Assembly: GCF_016906535.1 (NCBI RefSeq)
Contig: NC_057371.1
Span: 992,001 to 1,056,000 of the forward strand
Direction: 5' to 3'
Source of the DNA: Rhizoctonia solani
Lineage: Eukaryota > Basidiomycota > Agaricomycetes > Cantharellales > Ceratobasidiaceae
DNA: 64,000 nt
A program made the position numbers and the translations under genes. Of this stretch, positions 56,103-64,000 are shown piece after piece; position 1 is the first letter of the stretch, and each line of letters begins with the position of its first letter. The notes under the pieces are model-generated. The model did not search any database, was not told the DNA's origin, and saw nothing but the letters and a program-made list of their open reading frames with translations.

Positions 56103-58460
56103 TTAGAAAATAGCGTTGAAAATCTTTTCACCCAAATTCTTTGGCGGTAACTCTGGCGATTCGGTCTCCTCAATCGTCGGGATACCGGTTGTGAAGTCCA
56201 TATCCTGAGTTTTCCAGAATTTGGTCTTCTTGAAAAATTTCCAGCCAACAAAGAGGGCAAAGAAGATAGGAATGTTAATGTCTGCAGGAATGAATGGTCA
56301 GTAGTTAGTCATGTTTGAATAGTGACAACGTACAGCATGTGATGAAGTCGGAAGCATTGAAATCGAAAAAGACTGCGAATCCGTTTATTAGAATAATCAA
56401 GCTGGACCAGAATATACCCCAGTAAGAGAGGTAAGGCTGGAGACCAGAGAAGTATACGAATTGTTTGCGGTCAATTCCTGGGGCAAATGCCGTCAGCTCA
56501 ATTTTCAACCTTAGGGTGCTCTCATTTACCTTGAAGCTTCAGGCCTTGGTAGAAGCGAACGTAAGTGATATTAATAGCCCACCACGTGAAGAAACCACCA
56601 ATGGTAGTCAAGTTGACCAGCCAGTTGAAGACAGTGGAGCCGTCATTACTAACGTTCATAAAGGCAAGGAGGGAAAAGAGAGACTAGCCACAGGATAAGC
56701 AGGTGACAATTTATTTCACGATGAGACTTACGCAGAATCCAACCGAGACGATAGGAAGACCACCCTTTGTACACCTGGTGAAGATGCGTGGTGCTTGTCC
56801 TCGGACGGCCAGACCGTACAAGATGCGCGAGGCGGTGTACAAGAAGGAGTTACCGGCGGAGAATGCAGAAGTGAAAACACAGGCGTTAATGATGTGAGGT
56901 AGAGCCTTAATGCCGGCCAGGTTGATGGCAATAACATACTGCGAAAGAGCGTGAGTCGTAGTCCATACCGTAAACCCTCCTCCCCGATGCTTACAGGTGA
57001 TTGAGCTCCAGTACCAGTGTCTTGAAGCAAATCCTCGTTATTGTATGGTATAATCATACCGGTCACTAGAATACCGAGGACGTAGAACACTACAATACGA
57101 TAGAACACACGTCGAACAGCCTTGGCGATGTTACGACGAGGATTCTCAGTCTCGGATGCAGCGCTGTCAAAACATCGTTATTATGCTTTTCGCGTGTGCA
57201 GTCTAACTCAGCTTACATGGCAACTAGCTCCATACCCTGGAAAGAAAAGGCTGCTTGAATGAGGACACCAAGAATCCCGAGGAAACGTCCAAGTGATACT
57301 GGCTCGTCGACCAGATCTATTCATACTGTTCAATAAATATTTATGAATACTGACACGCATACGCTCACATGTATTAAACGCTCCAGGGTTCTTCCAGTAG
57401 CGGAATCCCCGTCGATCGCCATCCGGGCCTCCTCCCAAGTCGATAACAAGGCCGACCAAGATCAAACCAGTTATCAACGATACTAGCAATTTTCGTAAAT
57501 CATTTTAATCAACTATTCCTAACATGTGGCCACTCACGTTTGATGATAGCGAAGAAGAACTCGGACTCCCCAAAGTATCGTACACCGAATAAATTAATCG
57601 AACACATGAGTACCATGATGATTGCCGTGTACACGATACCACGGGTATGCTGGATAAGCAATCTATGGGTTAGCTCTGGACTTAGTGGAGTGAGTTTTGA
57701 TAGGTCCTTACACTGTTATCCCAGAAGGTCAGAATTATCTGTGCAGCGGTAACTTCCACAGGAACTGTGATACATTGAGTCTAATGAAAAGGGAATTAGC
57801 TAAGCAAGATCCGTTTCGGAGTAAATATACTTGCGTAGAAGTAGTTCCAACCAACAGCAAAACCGAATGCGGGATCGACCCACCGAGCCGCAAAGTGAGG
57901 GAATGAGCCAGAGATGGGGGCGAAGCAGGTCATTTCTCCGACTGCGCAGAGCGAAGAATATGCAATGCTTCCGACCTAGGTAATTTCGGTGAGCGGTAGA
58001 CGCCCGGACCATCTAGTAACTTGGCTTACATGTATATAGGCGATGAGAGCGCCAGCGGGTCCGGCGCGAGCGAGGGCCTTACCGGAACCAAGGAAAAGAC
58101 CGGTTCCGATGGTTCCCGCAATCTATTCAATATTGTTCAGTAAAACTGCAGCTCCCGCTACCAGCTCATTCACATACAGCAATCCTGATTACAATTCGTC
58201 AGATTGGTCTCGAACTATATATAACGACAATTACTTACATTTGGACATGACGTTGTTTTAGGCGACGCTGAACTTGGTCTGATAGCTTAAAATGAGTGGG
58301 GATGCTACTGAGCACCAGTAGGCTACCACCTACCTAGGTCGTGGGGGTCGAAGTGATATTTAGGATCATCCTGAGAGACAGGAGCCTGAGTTGCGTAGGC
58401 GCCCTTCTCTAAAGAGCCATTCTTGTCCTCCGTATAATAATCCTTCTCGTCGTGCGACAT
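56103..58460 (-). CDS. Amino-acid permease, APC superfamily (AAT type)
   Basis: A plasma-membrane proton-coupled amino-acid transporter. ATG 58460 starts a cytosolic, acidic N-terminus (MSHDEKDYYTEDKNGSLEK). After an intron comes the first-helix signature IAGTIGTGLFLGSGKAL, then FGFAVGWNYFYAQC, RGIVYTAIIMVLM, the loop DLGGGPDGDRRGFRYWKNPG, a helix with ITGLILVGLVI, GIDRKQFVYFSGLQPYLSYW and WSSLIILINGFAVFFDF. The tail is WKFFKKTKFWKTQDMDFTTG, ending KNLGEKIFNAIF with stop at 56103. Many short introns split it and the exon frames fit where checked. A specific substrate cannot be read from the sequence. It is divergent from MAK11. Confidence 0.9.
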
Positions 58461-59310
58461 GATGAAATTAGGACAGCAAACAGCGGCTGCTTGTGCCTAG
58501 GGAAGGGGGAAGCAAGGATGGCTGGTCCAAGGTTTGTGAGGGAAGTTATAAGCAGTCAGGACGGGTCAATGCACCAGCCCCATCTTGGCGTCTTCAGGAA
58601 CTGCAACTTCCCAGCAAGTATATCACAGCATCCAACAGGCGATAGTAAAGGGCTGGGCTTCCAATCTCGGCGCACAACGCACGCGATAGGTTAGCGAGCA
58701 CATGATAACGCTTCGCAGCGTTTGGTGCCTGGACTGAGCATCATTTCTACCGCATGATGAGAAGCGAGCCGGAGTTAGCAACGCCCACCGGAAACTAACA
58801 TTTGAAGAAATAGAGATATGCTTAAATCCAATTCCCCGAGCCTATCTTAGCTGGCGATAGGAATTTCCCAGGTGGCAAGCCACTGAATCCCGCGCATGCA
58901 ATGGAAATCCTGGATGGACAACCGAGGTTGACGGGCATTCCGGAGTGAGATAAACCCGGGAGGGCTCCAATAGCCAAGAACTTCTTATCGCCCAGCCAGA
59001 CAAGCAGAAGACACAAATTGCGCAACAATGCCCAGCCGGCTACCAATCAGATGAAGAGTATGCCACAGATCATCACCATATGCTGCTGTCATCCGATCCA
59101 CCCAACTCTCCTATTTGGGGGTGTAATGGGTAGAGGTGTGTGATGGTGCCCGGCGTGCCAAGGGGGTCAAACAAGGAAAAGTACCCTACCCACTGCATCG
59201 CCACATCTAGTATGTTAAATTACTTCCCCGGTTCCACGTGCTTTCGGCGCCTGACAAATTTTGGGAATTCGAATGCATGTCTGTACTTATCATCACCACA
59301 ACCTTGAGCC
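58461..59310. other. Divergent intergenic region, permease (-) and MAK11 (+)
   Basis: 850 bp, CpG-containing, no supported ORF. It should carry both promoters. Confidence 0.45.
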
Positions 59311-60698
59311 ATGGCGAAGCGGGCGAGAATCGCATCCGGACACAGGCCTGTACCTGATCACTCTCCTGAGAAGACGGAATCAGCTGCGACGCCGCTTGAG
59401 GCACCAAAACCAGACACTGCTCTACCATCAACTTTCAAAATTGTGGTAGGCACATATGAGAAGCTCTTATATGGCCTCGAGGGCCGTATAGAGGATGCGC
59501 CCAAATCTGGAGACCTGTCTGGACGGGAGCTAGCTATAAATCTGAAGCCGGTTTTTATTTTCCCGGCTCACGTAGCCTGTGTACGGGCAGTTGCTGCCTC
59601 TCCACAGGGTGGCAAGTGGCTTGCAACTGGTAGCACGGACGAAATTGTCAAGGTCTGGGACCTTAGGCGCCGGAAAGAAGTGGGAGGATTGATTCAACAT
59701 CAAGGTGAGTATCTCGGGATCTTATATCAATCTTAATAACGGTTTTCCAAGGTTCTATTACTCGACTCTCATTCCCGTCCCGTTCGCACCTATTATCTGC
59801 TTCTGAAGATGGCACCCTCTCTCTGTTCAGCACACGAGACTGGGCACTCTTACGAACTCTCAAAGGTCACAAGGGCAAAGTTAATGACGTATCAATGCAT
59901 CCGTCGGGAAAACTAGCTCTCAGTGTGGGCAAAGATCGAACACTTCGTATGTGGGATATGATGCGTGGCAAAGGCTCTGCGAGCACAAAACTTGGTAAAG
60001 GTGAGCAATATAGCTGCAATTATGCTGTACGTACTTGTTCTAATTTCTTTAGAGGGAGAACTTGTTCGTTGGTCGGTTAGCGGAAAGATTTTTGTCGTGC
60101 AAACTGGGTCTAGTCTGGAAATTTATCAAACCGTGCGTCTTGCCCATTTAGCCATGGGCACTTTCTAATTCACTGATCGCAGGACATGACATTATTACAC
60201 ACTACAATGCATCCATCGCGCATTCATGATATCAAATTCTGGACACCAGACGACGAGCCTCTACGAGAATTCTTACTTGTCGCTGCAGAAGATAAATTTG
60301 TTACAGTATATCAAATCGGCCACGAGGAACAAAGCATAAAAATAATTGCGAAATTTGGGGGACATTCTAGCCGGTACGTACAAGTTGAAATAGATCCCTT
60401 CGCAATCTCTCATTGGTGGTTGTATAGCGTAAAAGCATTGGATATACTACCCCTCGTTAACTCAGGATCTAAGCACCAGAAGGTCACACTAATGTCTACA
60501 GCTTCGTCCGACGGAAAAATACTTGTCTATAATTTATCCCAAGTGCCTACCTGTTCAAAAGAAACGGATACGGTACCTGAGCTCAAGCCAATGGCCTCTT
60601 ATGATACAAAGGGAAGCCGCTTGGTTTGTTTAACTATGGCTGATGGCGACCCGCCGAATAACCCCGGTGTATCTTTGGGGAAGCGGGCTGCGGAATAA
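59311..60698 (+). CDS. MAK11: WD40-repeat protein MAK11 (60S ribosome assembly)
   Basis: MAK11 (PAK1IP1 in animals) acts in the nucleolus in assembly of the large ribosomal subunit. ATG 59311 starts MAKRARIASGHR. Five exons join in phase: 59311-59704, 59752-60000, 60053-60132, 60183-60373 and 60428-60698. WD blocks visible: HVACVRAVAASPQGGKWLATGSTD with VKVWDL, ITRLSFPSRSHLLSASEDG, HKGKVNDVSMHPSGKLALSV with LRMWDM, IHDIKFWTPDD, and VKALDIL followed by LMSTASSDGKILVYNL. The tail ends SLGKRAAE with stop at 60698. Introns are about 50 nt. It is followed by TPT1 175 bp downstream on the same strand. Confidence 0.88.
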
Positions 60699-60873
60699 CT
60701 CCTATCATTTCATTTTTATTCAACCAAAAAGTTCTTCTTGTAATGTTACTAGGCATGTGCGGACAATTCATTTCGTCATTGCAGATCTCTCAGTTTCAAA
60801 TAGGATCCAGTCCTCCGATCATGTGCTCTCGCGTACCTTTTTGTGACTAAGTAGAAATTCTCTCGCAACGACC

Positions 60874-61894
60874 ATGTCTGACCCTACTCCACCGAAGCCG
60901 CAAAAGGCAAAAGCCACTACCCCCAGTAAAGGAGGTCGTGACCGACGGAATGAACCTATAGAAGTTCGCAACTCCAAAACGCTGTCGTACATCCTCCGTC
61001 ATGGTGCGGCCAAGGAACAACTTACCCTCCGGTCGGACGGGTATGTCCGGGTTCCTGAGTTGGTGAGAGGCTTTTTAATCGCTCTACCTCACCGGCCTTT
61101 AGCCTTACCGTGGGTCTACCATATTGCCAGTTGGCACGTCCAAAACTGAAGGAGCTCGACCTGTCTGGACTTCTCAAGATCGTAGCCTCTGATCAAAAAC
61201 AACGGTATCAACTTGGAGTGGAGAACGAGTCCGATGGTCCGAAGGCTCCGATTCTACCTATCACACCCGCACAGGCGCCAGACTCGGCAAATTTGCTGTG
61301 GATCAGGGCTAATCAAGGTCATACGCTCAAGGTCAGAGATGCCCTTTCAGCAAATATTTCCTACATAAATACTCATGGCTATAGTAAAGGTTGATGAGCT
61401 CGAGACGAAGCCCATTACCGACTCCTCTGAGGTGCCCTGCGCGGTTCATGGAACAAACCTTAAGGCCTGGGAGAGCATAAGTTCGTGACTGCTTACGGCT
61501 TCTACGACTAATTATTGAATTGAGTATTTGAAGAGAAGCAGGGGCTTAGTCGCATGCGCCGAAACCACATTCACCTTGCGAGTGGTCGGCCAGGGGCCTC
61601 TGGTGTTATAAGCGGTTTGCAGCTGCTTCGTGTCTGAAGAATCGCACTAATCCGGCTTTAGGGATGCGTAACTCCTCACAAATCCTGATATTCGTCAATG
61701 TGGCAGCTGCGATGGCTGCTGGTGTCCTATTTAGTTTGTCCGCAAATGGAGTCATACTAACTGCCGGGGATAGTAATGGCTTTCTGCCTCCGGCGTACTT
61801 TAGCTCGGTAGAGCGAAAAAACGAAGACGGATGGGAGGAAATCCCCTTCGATGGGGGAAACGTCGCTGGCTCTCAAGGGCAAGGCATGGTATGA
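60874..61894 (+). CDS. TPT1: tRNA 2'-phosphotransferase
   Basis: Tpt1 removes the 2'-phosphate left at the tRNA splice junction, using NAD+. ATG 60874 starts MSDPTPPKPQKAKATT. Five exons join in phase: 60874-61062, 61131-61331, 61390-61480, 61534-61614 and 61662-61894. Family blocks: KTLSYILRHGA, DGYVRVPELLARPKL, KQRYQLG, LLWIRANQGHTLKV, CAVHGTNLKAWESIKKQGLS, RMRRNHIHLA, SGMRNSSQILIFV and GVILTAGDSNGFLPPAYF. The Arg-His of the first block, the H-G-T and the RNHIHLA catalytic region are intact. The stop is at 61894. It is convergent with the RTC4-like gene, 179 bp away. Confidence 0.93.
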
Positions 61895-62073
61895 TTCGAG
61901 TAAATATATTGCTAGCCTACATATTATGATCATATTTCGTGATAAGATAGCACGTTGCGTTGTATATGTATACACGATGAATGTCTGATATATATCAAGG
62001 GTAATCTAGCTGTGGGATGAATATCCACAAATAAGTCGGATGGTGCTTTGAAAATATAGGATTCGAAGCGATT
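61895..62073. other. Convergent intergenic gap
   Basis: 179 bp between the TPT1 stop and the RTC4-like stop; it holds both polyadenylation regions. It is AT-rich with several TATATA words. Confidence 0.4.
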
Positions 62074-64000
62074 CTAGTCCACGATCAAGATATCCGGATC
62101 TGTTTCGTCCTCCAAGAATCTAGACTGGAACTCGAAAGATTGTGAGCTATCCAGATTGCTCATCAGTACATAAGCCGAGAAATGTACCACTAGTACGTAC
62201 ATTTCGGGTTGGTTACTAGGATGAGTTGATCCAACCATATCTTTGCGCCATTTAAGTTGCTTGGCACCAGCCTCGTCCATATGGTCACCTTTACCTGACC
62301 CGAAGAATCCACCTCTATCCGGGAACATGGCTAGTCCATATTGTCGACTCTCGCGAAGAATGATTAGGGCTTCCTCGTGGGTGCAATCCATATCCTCTTC
62401 AATGAGGAGCGCAGCGGCCTCAGGAACCAAAACCGACATGAAGAACTGGCGTGTGGTAAGGGGTTTGCTCTCTTCAGCGGTTAGGTTAGGAAATAGCTCA
62501 TTCAGAGTATCGAAGAAAATAAGGAGCCCCTGTTCTCCGTAGCTATAGGAATACTTAGCATAAATCATATCTGATGTGATATACACTTACTATCCTGGAT
62601 GGGAGAGCTCAAATGTATCCAGTTGAGCCCTGATACTGGCAGCCTTGAGTGCGCCATCTCGTTTGATGTTGTTATCAAAAGTCACGAAAAAGTCGCTAGA
62701 ATGCGGATCGTTTATGATACTCCTCAAGGCCTTTACGACGTTTGACGACTTCAGTCGTTCACGTACGCTATCCCAGTCAATAACTGATGGCCAGCGATTT
62801 CGCCGACCATGTTCCACGTATGTGCTCTCGGCACGATGCATCTGGCAGAGGTTTATATATGTCATGAGCGGGGCAGTCAAGCCTTGGGGGTTCCTGAGAC
62901 GAGGTTCAAGTACAGCAATCTTCTTGAGGTCTTCAAGCAATTGCACCAAGTCGGGAGAAGGGTTATCCGGGAAGGGTTCATCACAGAATGGACATAAGCT
63001 TTGAGCATCCACGGCTATTAGAATGTCAGTAATTGATGGGTACCAGATAGGAGCGAACTTGCGCATAGTTTCATCATCAATGCCCATCAATTCATCTTGC
63101 TTGGCCCGTTCGAATATGCGTTCCATGTCATCAGCCTTGAAGCGCTTGCGAGGGGAATGAGAATTGACTAGATCGTCGGCCTGCTTCGCTGCCATTTCTT
63201 TTGCATATTTCGCCATCGGAAATGCGGCAGTCTTCTTGGGCTCTAATGGAAACTCCTTTCTAGGCACTTGGGCAATAGCCTTTGTGATCTGGACCGGTAG
63301 TTTAGCACAATACCGATATACAGACATCACTCACTGTCGGATTCTTATCGTTCTTTTTGGGAATCTTGACATTTCTCAACGATCTCCTATCGATTTGGGA
63401 TTCTCCGACACGCTGGGAAGCAGACAGATTGTCATGGCTTGATATCGGTTCTGGAATGTTCGCCTTCGGCCCAGCTTTGGAGGTACCCCCAGCCTTCCAT
63501 GGGGGTGGCGCAGGCATCTTCGGGACCGGAGTCGCTGCGATCGCATGAGTAAGCCGTCGCGGTGCACATGACAAGACGAACAAGGCATATCATTCTCTGG
63601 AGTCGGCCCTTGAGGTCGAGCCCGTCCCTTGAACGGCGCTGGCTTAGGCCCACGATCTACAAGCGATGAAATCACATAAGCGTGAATCCAATTATGCACC
63701 ACTCACTGTTCGGATTAATGTTTCTACTCTCTCTTGCGGATGATGACGATCCGTTTGATTCCTTTGAATTGGCCTTGGGGCGAGAAGACATTCGTGAGGT
63801 CGACTCTTCATCAGAATCGCTGGATGCTATTGCTTTGACAGTTTTATTGTGGGTCGGTTTCGTCTTGGTGGAAGTGTTGGTCACCGAGCTTGATTCGCTC
63901 TCCAGTTGAGTCGAATTGAGCTTGGCGAAAGGTGGGGGCTGGGGCGCGTTCTTCAGTTTGGGGGCCGTATTTGTTCGATTTTTCTGCTTGTAAGATGTTG
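62074..64000 (-). CDS. RTC4-like domain protein, partial (N-terminus beyond the window)
   Basis: The name comes from yeast RTC4 (restriction of telomere capping); the biochemical role is unknown. From right to left: a Ser/Lys-rich disordered N-terminus (QLESESSSVTNTSTKTKP, SSDSDEESTSRMSSRP), a segment with RRLTHAIAATPVPKMPAPPP, an NLS-like SPRKRFKADDMERIF, then the RTC4-like domain: SLCPFCDEPFPDNPSPDL, VLEPRLRNPQGLTAPLM, NLCQMHRAEST, RWPSVIDWDSVRERL, LTTRQFFMSVLVPEAAALLI and ESRQYGLAMFPD. It ends DPDILIVD with stop at 62074. Several short introns are present, with boundaries only partly resolved between 63300 and 63700. It is convergent with TPT1. Confidence 0.82.

Overview
The window looks like a chromosomal segment of a filamentous basidiomycete, most likely an Agaricomycete of the Rhizoctonia/Ceratobasidium type. 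That placement is inference from three things: genes split by many introns of about 50-60 nt, an RTC4-like nuclear protein, and Tf-like Ty3/gypsy elements. No rRNA, CRISPR array or prokaryotic feature was seen.

Two gene islands rich in CpG are separated by repeat blocks in which CpG is nearly absent. Island 1 (about 31.5-39.3 kb, all minus strand) carries a RanBP3/Yrb2-like Ran-binding protein, a complete DGAT2-type acyltransferase and the AAA+ ATPase CDC48. Island 2 (about 55.7-64 kb) carries an amino-acid permease (-), the ribosome-assembly WD40 protein MAK11 (+), tRNA 2'-phosphotransferase TPT1 (+) and an RTC4-like protein (-, running off the window). These are housekeeping genes and do not form a pathway. 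TPT1 and the RTC4-like gene are convergent; the permease and MAK11 are divergent.

Repeats fill the rest. 1-11.6 kb: two decayed copies of one Ty3/gypsy family (A) with an extra ORF after pol. The second copy is broken by a PIF/Harbinger transposon and by a solo LTR of another family. 11.9-19.5 kb: a 1.57-kb fold-back element inside the 5' LTR of a second gypsy family (B), followed by its gag-pol. 19.5-22.5 kb: a Helitron Rep fragment (-). 22.5-31.5 kb: a family B 5' LTR plus leader, a 1.5-kb LTR (C), a second fold-back element inside LTR D, a hAT relic and solo LTRs. 40-42.1 kb: a LINE 3' end (-). 42.1-55.5 kb: a nest of solo LTRs (B, C, D, E), 173-bp TG..CA mini-elements, pogo-like and Tc1-like transposons and tRNA-related repeats. 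Nine nested or solo LTR insertions and three mini-elements keep exact 5-bp target duplications, so the order of insertion can be read directly.

The main signals are: (i) a primer-binding site in gypsy family B that is complementary to a 13-nt LTR motif about 30 bp after the TATA box, implying Tf1-type self-priming; (ii) an uncharacterised ORF3 overlapping pol in family A; (iii) a TSD-flanked 173-bp mini-LTR-like element with pol III-like A and B boxes; (iv) large palindromic fold-back elements with Tc1/mariner-like ends; (v) CpG decay that removed catalytic residues and that stops abruptly inside one LINE copy. CDC48 carries two one-base reading-frame breaks at short homopolymers, more likely assembly errors than true loss.
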